Shown here: piece after piece, positions 26,665-35,632 of the stretch
Position numbering within the stretch: the first letter of the stretch is position 1
Layout of the letters: the number at the start of each line of letters is the position of its first letter
Source of the DNA: Streptomyces monomycini
GTDB lineage: Bacteria > Actinomycetota > Actinomycetes > Streptomycetales > Streptomycetaceae
Direction: 5' to 3'
DNA: 64,000 bases
Assembly: GCF_022271435.1 (NCBI RefSeq)
Contig: NZ_JAFIQY010000003.1
Coordinates: 1-64,000 of the forward strand
The notes under the pieces: generated by a model
Told to the model about the DNA's origin: nothing
What the model saw: the letters and a program-made list of their open reading frames with translations, nothing else
Databases searched by the model: none
Translations under genes and position numbers: made by a program

Positions 26665-27729
26665 ATGAGCTTCAACCAGCCGCCGCCGGGGCCTTACGGG
26701 AGCAGCGGGCAGCCGCCGCAGGGGCCGTACGGCGACAGCGGGCAGCAGCAGCCGCAGGGCGGTGGCTTCGGGCCGCCTCAGGGGCCGCCGCAAGGCACTC
26801 CTCAGGGGTCGCCTCCGATACCGCCGCAAGGGCCTCCTCAGGGACCGCCGCCCGGCCCGTACGGGTACGGTGCGCCCCAGCAGCCGCAGGCCCCGCAGCA
26901 ACCGATGCAGCAGCCGATGCAGCCCTCGCAGTTCCCGCAGTACCCGCCGCCGGGGCCGTCCGGTCCGTCCGGCCCGTCCGGCGGCGGCAGCACCGGGAAG
27001 ATCATCGCGGGAGTGGCCGCCGGTGTCGTACTCGTGGGCGCCATCATCGGCGGCGCCGTGATGCTCGTCTCGGGTGACGGCCACGACGGTCCCCCGCGGG
27101 CCCGTGGCGGCGAGTCCACCGCTCCGGGCGCCGGTTCCGGCACCTCCAGTACGTCGGACTCCGGCACGTCCGGCTCCGGCACGTCCGGCTCCGGCCCGTC
27201 CGAGGAGAAGCCGTCCGCCGAGGACGGCGGGCAGCGGATGCGGCTGACGACGCCCAAAACGGTCGACGACGGCGCGTACACGCTGGAGAAGGACAAGGCC
27301 GCCCTCCAGCGCGACGGCCTGAAGCTGAGGACGCCGCCGCCCGGCATCACCCAGGAGATCGCCCGCTACCAGGGCACCCGCGGCAGCCGGCCGGCCGGCC
27401 TGATGTTCTCCGGCGGCTACGGCACCATCGACGACCCGGACAGCGTGGTGGACGGCATGTTCCGCGGCGTGGCCACCGGGGGCGCCACGGTCGTACGGCA
27501 GCGCGAGACGTTCCGGCCCGGCGCGGCCGGCGGTGACGTGAAGATCGACTGCGAGGTCCTGAAGATCCCGGCGGCCGGCTACGCGCCGGTCTGCGGCTGG
27601 GCCGACGGCTCGACCGCCGCGGTGCTGCTCTACATGAACGGCGAGCTGCGCTCCCCCTCGGAGGTCGATCTGGCGCAGTACGCGGACACCACCGCCGTGG
27701 TGCGCGGCGAGACCCGTACCCCTCGGTAG
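26665..27729 (+). CDS. Pro/Gln/Gly-rich membrane-anchored protein, twin 2
   Basis: 354 residues, ATG at 26665 with AGGGGGAGG upstream, 42 nt after twin 1 and probably in the same operon. The order is a PQG-rich cytoplasmic region (1-~110), a membrane helix (IIAGVAAGVVLVGAIIGGAVML), a Ser/Gly/Thr linker with SGSGTSG repeats, then an extracellular domain with a Cys pair (KIDCEVLK; APVCGWADG). The cysteine spacing and the final strand (STAAVLLYMNGE, compare SSAVGIVMNNGV in twin 1) show they are diverged duplicates. Confidence 0.8.
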   Translation: MSFNQPPPGPYGSSGQPPQGPYGDSGQQQPQGGGFGPPQGPPQGTPQGSPPIPPQGPPQGPPPGPYGYGAPQQPQAPQQPMQQPMQPSQFPQYPPPGPSGPSGPSGGGSTGKIIAGVAAGVVLVGAIIGGAVMLVSGDGHDGPPRARGGESTAPGAGSGTSSTSDSGTSGSGTSGSGPSEEKPSAEDGGQRMRLTTPKTVDDGAYTLEKDKAALQRDGLKLRTPPPGITQEIARYQGTRGSRPAGLMFSGGYGTIDDPDSVVDGMFRGVATGGATVVRQRETFRPGAAGGDVKIDCEVLKIPAAGYAPVCGWADGSTAAVLLYMNGELRSPSEVDLAQYADTTAVVRGETRTPR

Positions 27730-27743
27730 CCGGGCGAGCGCAA

Positions 27744-27778
27744 GGGCCGCCTCGCGACCGGTGGTCGCGGGGCGGCCC
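27744..27778. terminator. Bidirectional terminator between twin 2 and clpX
   Basis: 16-bp stem GGGCCGCCTCGCGACC / GGTCGCGGGGCGGCCC with one G-T pair and a 3-nt loop, placed between two convergent genes. Confidence 0.75.
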
Positions 27779-27810
27779 CGAGGCGCGTCCGTGCGGGGGG
27801 AACGGACGCG

Positions 27811-29100
27811 CTACGCGCTCTTCTCGTGATGCTCGCCCGACTCGCCGCCGCGGTTGCGCGGCACCAGCGTCGGATTCACGTTGGAGTGCACGACCTCTTC
27901 GGTGATCACGACACGGGCCACGTCCTTGCGGGACGGGACCTCGTACATCACCGACTGCAGGACCTCTTCCATGATGGCGCGCAGGCCGCGCGCGCCGGTG
28001 CCGCGCAGGATCGCCTGGTCGGCGATGGCCTCCAGGGCCGGGCGGTCGAAGTCCAGCTCCACGCCGTCCAGTTCGAACAGGCGCTGGTACTGCTTGACCA
28101 GCGCGTTGCGCGGCTCCAGCAGGATCTGGAGGAGCGCCTCGCGGTCCAGGTTGTGCACCGAGGTCAGCACGGGCAGGCGGCCGATGAACTCCGGGATCAT
28201 CCCGAACTTCACCAGGTCCTCGGGCATGACGTCCTGAAGCTGGTCCTTGGACTCGATCTCGCGCTTCGAACGGATGTTGGCGCCGAAGCCGATGCCCTTG
28301 GCACCGGACCGGGCCTCGATGATCTTCTCCAGGCCGGCGAACGCGCCGCCCACGATGAACAGCACGTTCGTCGTGTCGATCTGGATGAATTCCTGGTGCG
28401 GGTGCTTGCGGCCGCCCTGCGGGGGCACCGAGGCGGTGGTGCCTTCCAGGATCTTCAGCAGGGCCTGCTGGACGCCCTCGCCGGAGACGTCACGGGTGAT
28501 CGACGGGTTCTCGCTCTTGCGGGCGACCTTGTCGATCTCGTCGATGTAGATGATCCCGGTCTCGGCCTTCTTGATGTCGAAGTCCGCGGCCTGGATCAGC
28601 TTGAGGAGGATGTTCTCCACGTCCTCGCCGACATAGCCGGCCTCCGTCAGCGCCGTCGCGTCGGCGAAGGCGAACGGGACGTTGAGCATCCGGGCGAGCG
28701 TCTGCGCGAGCAGCGTCTTGCCGGAGCCGGTGGGGCCGAGCAGCAGGATGTTGGACTTGCCGAGTTCGATGCCGTCGTCGCCGCCGCGCGCGCCACCGTT
28801 CTCACCCGCCTGGACCCGCTTGTAGTGGTTGTAGACGGCGACCGAGAGCGCCTTCTTGGCGGGCTCCTGGCCTACGACGTAGCTCTCCAGGAACTCGTAG
28901 ATCTCCCGGGGCTTGGGCAGTTCTTCCCAGCGGACCTCGGAGGTCTCGGCGAGCTCCTCCTCGATGATCTCGTTGCAGAGGTCGATGCACTCGTCGCAGA
29001 TGTACACACCAGGTCCCGCGATGAGCTTCTTCACCTGCTTCTGACTCTTCCCGCAGAACGAGCACTTGAGCAGGTCGCCGCCGTCACCGATGCGTGCCAC
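27811..29100 (-). CDS. clpX: ATP-dependent Clp protease ATP-binding subunit ClpX
   Basis: 429 residues, standard ClpX length. An N-terminal zinc-binding domain (CSFC...CDEC) is followed by an AAA+ module with Walker A GPTGSGKT (K128), Walker [10 protein letters not shown] and the C-terminal small domain. It unfolds tagged substrates and feeds them to ClpP. GTG at 29100 ([18 protein letters not shown]) has AGGGGAAG 6-8 nt upstream. The 114 nt of open frame beyond it is not conserved-looking. Encoded 162 nt downstream of clpP2 with an intervening hairpin. Confidence 0.96.
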   Translation of the reverse strand: MARIGDGGDLLKCSFCGKSQKQVKKLIAGPGVYICDECIDLCNEIIEEELAETSEVRWEELPKPREIYEFLESYVVGQEPAKKALSVAVYNHYKRVQAGENGGARGGDDGIELGKSNILLLGPTGSGKTLLAQTLARMLNVPFAFADATALTEAGYVGEDVENILLKLIQAADFDIKKAETGIIYIDEIDKVARKSENPSITRDVSGEGVQQALLKILEGTTASVPPQGGRKHPHQEFIQIDTTNVLFIVGGAFAGLEKIIEARSGAKGIGFGANIRSKREIESKDQLQDVMPEDLVKFGMIPEFIGRLPVLTSVHNLDREALLQILLEPRNALVKQYQRLFELDGVELDFDRPALEAIADQAILRGTGARGLRAIMEEVLQSVMYEVPSRKDVARVVITEEVVHSNVNPTLVPRNRGGESGEHHEKSA

Positions 29101-29191
29101 GAGGTGCTTCCCCTTCGCCTGGGATCCGCATTGCTCCGCGGACCCGGGTGCTTGCCTATCGACGGTACCTTGCCGGGCCCCCCGTACGGGC

Positions 29192-29229
29192 CCCCCTTGG
29201 ACCGACTCGGTCAACCCGGTCCAAGGGGG
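29192..29229 (-). terminator. Hairpin between clpP2 and clpX
   Basis: Perfect 13-bp stem CCCCCTTGGACCG / CGGTCCAAGGGGG with a 12-nt loop. It sits 34 nt after the clpP2 stop codon and may partly uncouple clpX from clpP1P2 transcription. Confidence 0.65.
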
Positions 29230-29262
29230 CGTGTCTCCGGCTCACTTCGCGACGGGTCGCGA

Positions 29263-29946
29263 TCAGACCGAGGCGGCCGTCTTACGGGTCGAGACGATCT
29301 GGTCGACCAGACCGTACGCCAGTGACTCCTCGGCGGTCAGGATCTTGTCGCGCTCGATGTCGTCGCGGATCTTCTCGATCGGCGTGGTGGAGTGCTTGGC
29401 CAGCATGTCCTCCAGCTGCGTCCGCATCCGGAGGATCTCGTTGGCGGCGATCTCCAGGTCGGACACCTGGCCGCGGCCGGTCTCGCTGTACGGCTGGTGG
29501 ATCAGCACGCGGGCGTTGGGCAGCGCCATTCGCTTGCCGGGGGTGCCGGCGGCGAGCAGCACGGCCGCGGCGGAGGCCGCCTGGCCCATGCAGACCGTCT
29601 GCACGTCGGGCTTGACGAACTGCATCGTGTCGTAGATCGCGGTCAGCGCCGTGAAGGAGCCGCCGGGCGAGTTGATGTAGATCGAGATGTCCCGGTCCGG
29701 GTCCATCGACTCCAGGCACAGCAGCTGCGCCATGACGTCGTTGGCCGACGCGTCGTCGATCTGCACGCCGAGGAAGATCACGCGCTCCTCGAAGAGCTTC
29801 GCGTACGGGTCGTACTCGCGCACGCCCTGCGAGGTGCGCTCGACGAAGCGCGGAACGATGTAGCGGGACTCGGCGGGCTGGCCCTGGAACTCTGCCTGCG
29901 GGGCGTCGTGGCGCTCGTAGAGGCTACGGCCGGGGAAGTTGTTCAT
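29263..29946 (-). CDS. clpP2: ATP-dependent Clp protease proteolytic subunit ClpP2
   Basis: 227 residues from ATG 29946 ([20 protein letters not shown]). Catalytic triad S125 (GQAASAAAV), H150 ([14 protein letters not shown]) and D200 ([10 protein letters not shown]). With ClpP1 it forms the tetradecameric chamber fed by ClpX/ClpC. Start uncertain: GTG 29958 and TTG 29976 are also in frame, and no candidate has a good Shine-Dalgarno. Encoded 68 nt downstream of clpP1 as part of one operon. Confidence 0.93.
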   Translation of the reverse strand: MNNFPGRSLYERHDAPQAEFQGQPAESRYIVPRFVERTSQGVREYDPYAKLFEERVIFLGVQIDDASANDVMAQLLCLESMDPDRDISIYINSPGGSFTALTAIYDTMQFVKPDVQTVCMGQAASAAAVLLAAGTPGKRMALPNARVLIHQPYSETGRGQVSDLEIAANEILRMRTQLEDMLAKHSTTPIEKIRDDIERDKILTAEESLAYGLVDQIVSTRKTAASV

Positions 29947-30014
29947 CTGGAGGTTCACCGTCCTGGTGGCGGTCAAAGGGGCTGGAGTCGGCTGCGTGGC
30001 GAGTCGTCCGGGGC

Positions 30015-30629
30015 TCAGGCCCCGGTGCCGCCCCCGCCCGGAACGCCCGCCGCGGTGGTCATGACGTCGTCGATGAGGCCGTACTCCTTGGCCTCCTGCG
30101 GGTCGAACCAGCGGTCGCGGTCGGAGTCGCGGGTGATCTGCTCGACGGTCTGGCCCGTGTGCTGGGCGGTGAGCTCCGCCATGCGCTTCTTGGTGTGCAG
30201 CAGCCGCTCGGCGTGGATCTTGATGTCCGACGCGGAGCCCGCCAGGCCCGCGGAGGGCTGGTGGATGAGGATCTCGGCGTTGGGCAGCGCGAAGCGCTTG
30301 CCCGGGGTGCCGGCGCTCAGCAGGAACTGGCCCATCGAGGCGGCGAGGCCCATGGCGATGGTGACCACGTCGTTCTTGATGTACTGCATGGTGTCGTAGA
30401 TCGCCATGCCGGCCGAGATCGAGCCGCCCGGGCTGTTGATGTAAAGGAAGATGTCCTTGTCCGGGTCAGCGGCGAGGAGCAGCAGCTGCGCGGTGATCTT
30501 GTTGGCGATGTCGTCGTCGACCGGCTGGCCGAGGAAGATGATCCGCTCGCCGAGCAGCCGGTTGTAGACCTGGTCGCCGAGGCCACCGAAGGTCGGCTCA
30601 GCGGCGGCGGAAGGCATCGGGATCGTCAC
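30015..30629 (-). CDS. clpP1: ATP-dependent Clp protease proteolytic subunit ClpP1
   Basis: 204 residues. The catalytic triad is S98 (MGLAASMGQ), H123 ([12 protein letters not shown]) and D172 (DSDRDRWFD). It forms heteromeric ClpP1P2 with the next gene product, required for regulated proteolysis and normal development in Streptomyces. GTG at 30629 with AGGTGG 5 nt upstream. A ClgR-type operator lies 168 nt upstream of the start. The Gly-rich C-terminus (PGGGGTGA) is typical. Confidence 0.95.
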   Translation of the reverse strand: MTIPMPSAAAEPTFGGLGDQVYNRLLGERIIFLGQPVDDDIANKITAQLLLLAADPDKDIFLYINSPGGSISAGMAIYDTMQYIKNDVVTIAMGLAASMGQFLLSAGTPGKRFALPNAEILIHQPSAGLAGSASDIKIHAERLLHTKKRMAELTAQHTGQTVEQITRDSDRDRWFDPQEAKEYGLIDDVMTTAAGVPGGGGTGA

Positions 30630-30796
30630 GTGTCCACCTGCTCGTTGTCGGACGGCCCAGGGCCGTCTCAGCGTCGTCTTCTGGGGCGCGGGGAGGGCGC
30701 GGCGTGCTCCGCCGGCGCCGTTACGGCTAGTCCCCTGCCCTCGTATCTACGGACCCTAACGCGCTGGTCGGCGGGCGCCATCCCGCATTGTCAACT

Positions 30797-30810
30797 GTTC
30801 GCTGTGAGCG
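30797..30810. promoter_or_regulatory. ClgR-type operator upstream of clpP1
   Basis: GTTCGC-TGTGA-GCG matches exactly the published Streptomyces ClgR consensus GTTCGC-N5-GCG. ClgR activates clpP1P2, clpC and lon in S. lividans. It lies in the clpP1-tig intergenic region (30630-30941), which otherwise holds the tig terminator. Confidence 0.75.
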
Positions 30811-30840
30811 CAGGCTCACCGGCGTGCACGGGCCCTGACG

Positions 30841-30888
30841 ACGTACGGGCCCGAACACGCGGGCGTGGCGTGTTCGGGCCCGTACGTC
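30841..30888 (-). terminator. Terminator after tig
   Basis: Perfect 20-bp inverted repeat ACGTACGGGCCCGAACACGC / GCGTGTTCGGGCCCGTACGT with an 8-nt loop, the longest perfect hairpin noticed in the window, 53 nt beyond the tig stop codon. Confidence 0.85.
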
Positions 30889-30941
30889 TACTGGCGTCAC
30901 GGGGCGGCCGGGGCCGCCCGTGCGACCGGGGAGGCCGGGGC

Positions 30942-32339
30942 TCAGCCCTCGTTCTTCTCGGGCTTCTCGGCCTTCTCGGCGTCGGTGCCCTCGGTCTCGG
31001 AGGCCTCGACGGTCTCGGCCGTCTCGTCCTCGTCGTCCAGGTCGACGACCTCGCCGTTGGTGTCCTTGACCGTGGCGGCCTCGACGACGACCGCGAGGGC
31101 CTTGCCGCGGGCGACCTCACCGACGAGCATCGGCACCTGGCCGCCCTCGACGACGGCCTGGGCGAACTGGTCGGGGGACATGCCGGAGGACTGCGCGCGG
31201 CGCATGAGGTGCTCGGTGAGCTCCTCCTGGCTGACGTTCAGCTTCTCCTTGTTGACCAGCTCGTCCAGGATGAACTGGGTCTTGATGCCCTTCTCGGCCT
31301 GCTCCTTGGTCTCGGCGTCGAACTCTTCCTCGGTCTTGCCCTGGATCTCCAGGTACTTCGCGAGGTCGAGGCCCATCTGGCCGAGCTGGTGGTTGACCAG
31401 GTTGTGCTTGCGGGTCTCGATCTCGTCCGCGAGCAGCTTCTCCGGCATCGGGACCTCGACCAGCTTCAGCAGCTCGTCGAGGACCTTCTCCTGGGCCTGG
31501 GTGGCCTGGTCGTACTTCTTCATCTGGGCGAGGCGCTTGGCGCTGTCGGCGCGCAGCTCCTCCAGCGTGTCGAACTCGCTCGCCAGCTGGGCGAAGTCGT
31601 CGTCCAGCGCGGGCAGCTCACGGGCGGCCACGGCGGTGACGTCGACCTTGACCTCGGCCTCCTTGCCGGCGGCGGAGCCGCCCTTCAGCTCGGAGGTGAA
31701 GGTGCCGGACTCGCCGGCCTTCAGGCCCTTGACGGCGTCGTCGATGCCGTCCAGCAGCTCGCCGGAGCCGACGGTGTAGCTGACGCCCTGGGCGACGCCG
31801 TCCTCCAGCACCTCGCCGTCGACCTTGGCCTCCAGGTCGACGGTGAGCACGTCGCCGTCCTCGGCGGCGCGCTCGACCGGGGAGGTCGAGGCGAAGCGCT
31901 CGCGCAGCTGCTCGACCGACTTGTCGATGTCCTCGTCCGACACCTCGACGGCGTCGACCTCGACCTCGATGCCGGAGTAGTCCGGGATCTCCAGGGCCGG
32001 GCGGATGTCGACCTCGGCGGTGAAGGTCAGCAGCTCGCCGTCCTTCAGCTCGGTGATGTCGACCTCGGGCTGGCCGAGGACGTTCAGCTCACCCTCGTTG
32101 ACCGCCTCGGTGTAGAACTTCGGGAGCGCGTCGTTGACGGCCTCTTCAAGCACGGCGCCGCGACCGAACCGCTGGTCGATGACTCGGGCCGGGATCTTGC
32201 CCTGGCGGAAGCCCTTCACCGTGACCTGCTGGTTGATCTTCTTGTACGCCGCGTCGAGGCTGGGCTTGAGCTCCTCGAAGGGCACCTCGACAGTGAGCCG
32301 AACCCGGGTCGGGTTCAGGGTCTCCACGGCGCTCTTCAC
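30942..32339 (-). CDS. tig: Trigger factor, ribosome-associated chaperone and peptidyl-prolyl isomerase
   Basis: 465 residues. A ribosome-binding N-domain ([20 protein letters not shown], with GFRQGKIP close to the GFRxGxxP ribosome-docking signature) is followed by an FKBP-like PPIase domain (~160-245) and a C-terminal chaperone domain. The tail is acidic low-complexity ([17 protein letters not shown]... KPEKNEG), common in actinobacteria. GTG at 32339 has AAGGAG 8 nt upstream. It precedes clpP1P2-clpX in the same direction, the usual order, but is separated from them by a strong terminator. Confidence 0.96.
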   Translation of the reverse strand: MKSAVETLNPTRVRLTVEVPFEELKPSLDAAYKKINQQVTVKGFRQGKIPARVIDQRFGRGAVLEEAVNDALPKFYTEAVNEGELNVLGQPEVDITELKDGELLTFTAEVDIRPALEIPDYSGIEVEVDAVEVSDEDIDKSVEQLRERFASTSPVERAAEDGDVLTVDLEAKVDGEVLEDGVAQGVSYTVGSGELLDGIDDAVKGLKAGESGTFTSELKGGSAAGKEAEVKVDVTAVAARELPALDDDFAQLASEFDTLEELRADSAKRLAQMKKYDQATQAQEKVLDELLKLVEVPMPEKLLADEIETRKHNLVNHQLGQMGLDLAKYLEIQGKTEEEFDAETKEQAEKGIKTQFILDELVNKEKLNVSQEELTEHLMRRAQSSGMSPDQFAQAVVEGGQVPMLVGEVARGKALAVVVEAATVKDTNGEVVDLDDEDETAETVEASETEGTDAEKAEKPEKNEG

Positions 32340-32669
32340 GGTTCGGTCTCCTTGGGGCTGACTTCTGGGGTTCTGCTTGAGATCTGCCGGCGCCTGGAGC
32401 CCAGGCGCCCTGCGGACCGCGCCCGGGAGAAAGACACACGGGCACGCAGCTTGCATAGTAACCGCAAGCGGGTTGGCACCCGCAATGTGATCTTGACGGG
32501 CCGCTTACGGACCCCCTCCGTGCGGGCCCGCACCGGCCGCGTCGAGCGGCCCTGTGCGCGGCGGGCGCACCGGAGACCCGGCCGGAAAAGGGGCCGGGAC
32601 GCCGTACGGCCGAACGCCGTACTGCCGCACGCTGTACGACTGCACGCCGTACTGCTGAAACAAACCTGC

Positions 32670-32746
32670 TGGTCGGGGTGGCCGGATTCGAACCGACGAC
32701 CTTCCGCTCCCAAAGCGGACGCGCTACCAAGCTGCGCCACACCCCG
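32670..32746 (-). tRNA. tRNA-Pro (anticodon TGG)
   Basis: Complete cloverleaf on the minus strand. The 7-bp acceptor CGGGGTG / CACCCCG is followed by discriminator A and an encoded CCA (32670-32672). The D arm is GCGC...GCGC, the anticodon arm TCCGC-TTTGGGA-GCGGA gives anticodon TGG, and the T loop is TTCGAAT. Mature sequence without CCA is 74 nt (32673-32746). A TACCCT hexamer (complement of 32761-32766) is a plausible -10. Confidence 0.95.
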
Positions 32747-32917
32747 TCGGTGCGACACGTAGGGTACATGGCCGTGGACGGTACGGCTGCCGGATATCGA
32801 CGGGCACGGGCCGCGGACCAGGGGGCGCACGGTGCACGAGCGGGGCGCGTGGGGCTCGGACGGCCGCCGCGACCGGCGGTGACGGGGCGGAGTGTGCGGC
32901 GGACCCGGGTGACCCGC

Positions 32918-32923
32918 TACGAT
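32918..32923 (+). promoter_or_regulatory. Candidate -10 of the tRNA-Gly gene
   Basis: TACGAT, 36 nt before the tRNA-Gly 5' end. No convincing -35 was identified. Confidence 0.35.
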
Positions 32924-32959
32924 GCACTGCGTGCCGCGGTCACCCGACCGGCGGCGCAT

Positions 32960-33030
32960 GCGGGCGTAGCTCAATGGTAGAGCCCCAGTCTTCCAAACTG
33001 GCTACGCGGGTTCGATTCCCGTCGCCCGCT
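32960..33030 (+). tRNA. tRNA-Gly (anticodon TCC)
   Basis: 71-nt cloverleaf. Acceptor GCGGGCG / CGCCCGC, D arm GCTC...GAGC, anticodon arm CCAGT-CTTCCAA-ACTGG giving TCC, and T loop TTCGATT. Discriminator T; CCA is not encoded, unlike the neighbouring tRNA-Pro. A GC hairpin (33042-33075) follows. Confidence 0.95.
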
Positions 33031-33041
33031 CGGCAGCCCAG

Positions 33042-33075
33042 GGCCCGGCCGTGAGAATCCTCTCCGGACCGGGCC
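33042..33075 (+). terminator. Probable terminator of tRNA-Gly
   Basis: GGCCCGG / CCGGGCC inverted repeat with a 20-nt loop, 12 nt beyond the tRNA 3' end. The loop is long and the call weak. Confidence 0.35.
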
Positions 33076-33215
33076 TTCGGCGTTCCCGGGCCCGTACGTC
33101 CGCGGGCTCACGGTTCCGGGCGGCCGGCGCCCGTCATCGCCCGGCCGGCGCATCGCCCGGCCGCCGTTTCTTGTCACCTCCCGACCGAGCGCGACCGCAC
33201 CCCGAGGGCGCTCAC

Positions 33216-33221
33216 TAGGGT
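33216..33221 (+). promoter_or_regulatory. Candidate -10 box for leaderless ArsC-like gene
   Basis: TAGGGT 6 nt before the ATG at 33228, with no Shine-Dalgarno between. The same hexamer and spacing recur at 34411. Confidence 0.5.
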
Positions 33222-33227
33222 GTCGGC

Positions 33228-33605
33228 ATGGAGATCTGGCTCAATCCCGCGTGTTCCAAGTGCCGTTCCGCCGTCGACCTGCTGGACGCGGAGGGGGCGG
33301 ACTACACCGTACGCAGGTATCTCGAACAGCCCCCGACCGCCGCGGAGTTGCGGGAGGTACTGCACCGGCTGGGGCTGGAGCCGTGGGACATCACGCGCAC
33401 GCAGGAGGCCGAGGCGGCGGAGCTCGGCATCGGCGGCTGGGAGCGTACGGACGCCACGCGGGAACGGTGGATCGAGGCGCTGGCCGGGCGGCCGCGGCTG
33501 ATCCAGCGGCCGATCATCACGGCGGACGACGGCACGGCACTGGTCGGGCGCAGCGAGGAGGCCGTGCGGGAGGCGGTCGCGCGGAGCGGACGCGACGACC
33601 GCTGA
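33228..33605 (+). CDS. ArsC/Spx-family reductase
   Basis: 125 residues. A thioredoxin-like ArsC fold begins MEIWLNPACSKCRSAVDLL with a CxxC pair (C9, C12). The conserved RPIITADDGTALVGRSEE near the C-terminus carries the Arg-Pro element that binds oxyanion in ArsC. The family includes glutaredoxin-dependent arsenate reductases and redox regulators. No ars genes are nearby, so arsenate as the physiological substrate is unproven. The ATG is preceded by TAGGGT at 6 nt, suggesting leaderless translation. Confidence 0.85.
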   Translation: MEIWLNPACSKCRSAVDLLDAEGADYTVRRYLEQPPTAAELREVLHRLGLEPWDITRTQEAEAAELGIGGWERTDATRERWIEALAGRPRLIQRPIITADDGTALVGRSEEAVREAVARSGRDDR

Positions 33606-33615
33606 CCGTCCCGGC

Positions 33616-33646
33616 CGGGCCCGCGCACGACAGGGGTGCGGGCCCG
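33616..33646. terminator. Hairpin between convergent genes
   Basis: CGGGCCCGC...GCGGGCCCG stem between the ArsC-like gene and the convergent small membrane protein. Confidence 0.6.
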
Positions 33647-33653
33647 CGACGCG

Positions 33654-33848
33654 CTAGAAGCTGATGTTGTTGATCGTCTCGGCCACCGAGTTCAGGAACC
33701 GGTTGATGGACGGCGCGATGCCGGTGGAGGCGAGGAAGAAGCCGAAGAGGATGGCCACCAACGCCGGTCCCGCCTTGAGCGACTTGCCGCGTATCAACAC
33801 GATCATGATGATGCCCAACAACAGCACGACGGACAGCGAAAGAGCCAC
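33654..33848 (-). CDS. Small two-helix membrane protein
   Basis: 64 residues. GTG start at 33848 with a weak GAGGG about 11 nt upstream. Two hydrophobic helices (ALSLSVVLLLGIIMIVLIRG; AGPALVAILFGFFLASTG) are separated by a short basic turn (KSLK), followed by a polar tail ending NNISF. Similar small proteins occur widely in Streptomyces without a known role. Codon use and the sharp hydrophobic pattern support a real gene. Confidence 0.7.
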   Translation of the reverse strand: MALSLSVVLLLGIIMIVLIRGKSLKAGPALVAILFGFFLASTGIAPSINRFLNSVAETINNISF

Positions 33849-34410
33849 AACTGATCACACCCTCGGTCGGAACGCCTGGCCGGCCCCGGAAGCGTGCAGC
33901 CGCGCACACCCCCGCTCGGCACCATCGTGCCACCAAGTCACTGCCCAGTGGAGGCGGGTGGCGAATCATCGGCCAAGGCTTTGCCTGCGAACCGGACGAC
34001 CGCGCCGCCGGGCACGGGCGGACACCGGTCGGCGGTACGGGAATTGACGCCCCGGCACGCATTCGGCCGCGCGGCCGGAACCCGCACACGGCGCTGGCCG
34101 GATGACACCGTACGGACCGGTCTCCTTTTGTGCACACGTGAATTCGTGAGGCACGTGCGCGGCCGACGGACGCCCATCGCACCGACATACCGGTAGCGAA
34201 GCGGACATCACCCCCGCTCCCGCGGCGGGGCATATGCCCTCGCATAAACGGATGACGCACCCTCGGACCGGATATTCACCGGCTCTCCGGGAAATACGCG
34301 AAAGCACACCTGGAATGCTCGGGAACCGCCCTCCGATAAGGAATTCCCGCCACGCCACGCCCGCATTGCGCATTCGGCCGAGAAGGTTTTACCCATTCCA
34401 CGGCCGCCAC
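33849..34410. other. Non-coding stretch upstream of the acyltransferase
   Basis: About 560 nt without a convincing coding frame in any direction; open frames here lack codon bias and conserved patterns. It is less GC-rich than its flanks. Apart from two CACGTG hexamers (near 34135 and 34153) I see no ordered structure. Confidence 0.5.
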
Positions 34411-34416
34411 TAGGGT
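34411..34416 (+). promoter_or_regulatory. Candidate -10 box for leaderless acyltransferase
   Basis: TAGGGT 7 nt before the ATG at 34424. TTTTAC at 34387-34392 (18-nt spacing) could be the -35. Confidence 0.5.
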
Positions 34417-34423
34417 GCGTCAG

Positions 34424-35632
34424 ATGTTTCCCGCTGCGCCGACCTCACGACGTGTGCTTCCCCCGGCCGCCGAGCCCCCGGGCCGGGACACGGCGACCCC
34501 CGCCGCGGACGCCCCGGAAGAGGCGCCACGAGCCGCCGGGCGGCCGCCGGCGGAGACCGTGCGGCCCGTTGCCCGGATCGGCCGGGACGGCGCCGGGCGC
34601 GGTCGGGACGCCGCCGGCAGTGGCCGGGACGCCTTCTTCGACAATGCGAAGTATCTGGCGATCGTGCTGGTCGCCATGGGGCATTCCTGGGAGCCGCTGA
34701 CCGGGCAGAGCCGCACGGCCGGCGCGCTCTACATGACGGTGTACGCCTTCCACATGCCGGCGTTCATCATCATCTCCGGCTATTTCTCCCGGGGTTTCGA
34801 CCTGCGCGCGGACCGGCTGAAACGTTTGATCACCGGGGTCGTGGTGCCGTACGTCGTCTTCGAGACCGCCTACACGCTCTTCGCACGCTGGGCGAACCAC
34901 GATCCGGACATGCCCGTCAGCCTTCTGGACCCCTGGTATCTGACGTGGTTCCTGGCCGCGCTGTTCGTGTGGCGGCTCACGACTCCCCTGTGGCGGATCG
35001 TCCGCCGGCCGGTCCCCCTGGCCCTCGCCGTGGCGGTACTGGCGTCCGTGTCCCCGGAGGTCGGCGACGACCTCGACATGCAACGGCTGCTCCAGTTCCT
35101 GCCGTTCTTCGTCCTGGGGCTGAACCTGCGGCCCGAGCACTTCGCGCTGGTGCGGCGGCGCGCGGCACGGATCGCGGCGGTGCCGGTCTTCGCGGCCGCC
35201 CTGGCGCTGGCCTACTGGGCGGTGCCGCGGATGACCTCGGCGTGGTTCTACCACCGGGAGAGCGCGCAGGAGTTGGGGGCGCCCTGGTGGGCGGGGGCGG
35301 TGATGACGCTCGCGATGTTCGGCTGCTCGCTGGTCCTGACCGGCTGCTTCCTCGCGTGGGTGCCGGCCCGCCGTACGTGGTTCACGGTGCTGGGCGCCGG
35401 AACCCTGTACGGCTACCTGCTGCACGGCTTCCTCACCAAGGGCGCCCGTGCCCGCGGCTGGTTCGACGGCCACGGGTGGCCGCACTCGCCGCTCGGCGAG
35501 GTCGCGGTGAGCCTGACGGCGGCGGCCGCGGTGACGGCGCTGTGCACCCCGCCGGTCCGCAGGGCCCTGCGGTGCGTGGTGGAGCCCAGGATGGCGTGGG
35601 CGTTCCGCAAGGAGCCGGCGCCCCAGGGCTGA
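34424..35632 (+). CDS. Acyltransferase family (fucose 4-O-acetylase-like) membrane protein
   Basis: 402 residues. The first ~65 are Pro/Ala/Arg-rich and disordered with GRDxAGxGRDA repeats. About ten membrane segments follow, starting FFDNAKYLAIVLVAMGHSWEP. The D-N-x-K-x-L opening and the H in MGHSWEP, with YAFHMPAFIIISGYFSRG after it, are typical of the acyltransferase-3 fold that acetylates surface polysaccharides from the cytoplasmic side. ATG 34424 is chosen because TAGGGT lies 7 nt upstream, implying a leaderless mRNA. An in-frame GTG at 34415 would overlap that hexamer. Confidence 0.85.
   Translation: MFPAAPTSRRVLPPAAEPPGRDTATPAADAPEEAPRAAGRPPAETVRPVARIGRDGAGRGRDAAGSGRDAFFDNAKYLAIVLVAMGHSWEPLTGQSRTAGALYMTVYAFHMPAFIIISGYFSRGFDLRADRLKRLITGVVVPYVVFETAYTLFARWANHDPDMPVSLLDPWYLTWFLAALFVWRLTTPLWRIVRRPVPLALAVAVLASVSPEVGDDLDMQRLLQFLPFFVLGLNLRPEHFALVRRRAARIAAVPVFAAALALAYWAVPRMTSAWFYHRESAQELGAPWWAGAVMTLAMFGCSLVLTGCFLAWVPARRTWFTVLGAGTLYGYLLHGFLTKGARARGWFDGHGWPHSPLGEVAVSLTAAAAVTALCTPPVRRALRCVVEPRMAWAFRKEPAPQG

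Noticed and set aside
32670..33030. tRNA pair as a possible attachment site for an integrative element
   Set aside because: No integrase gene and no second copy of either tRNA 3' end were seen nearby.
33517..34260. Candidate minus-strand gene in the 33.8-34.4 kb gap
   Set aside because: Arg/Ser/Pro/Cys-rich translation, no ribosome-binding site, and its end overlaps the ArsC-like gene in antisense.
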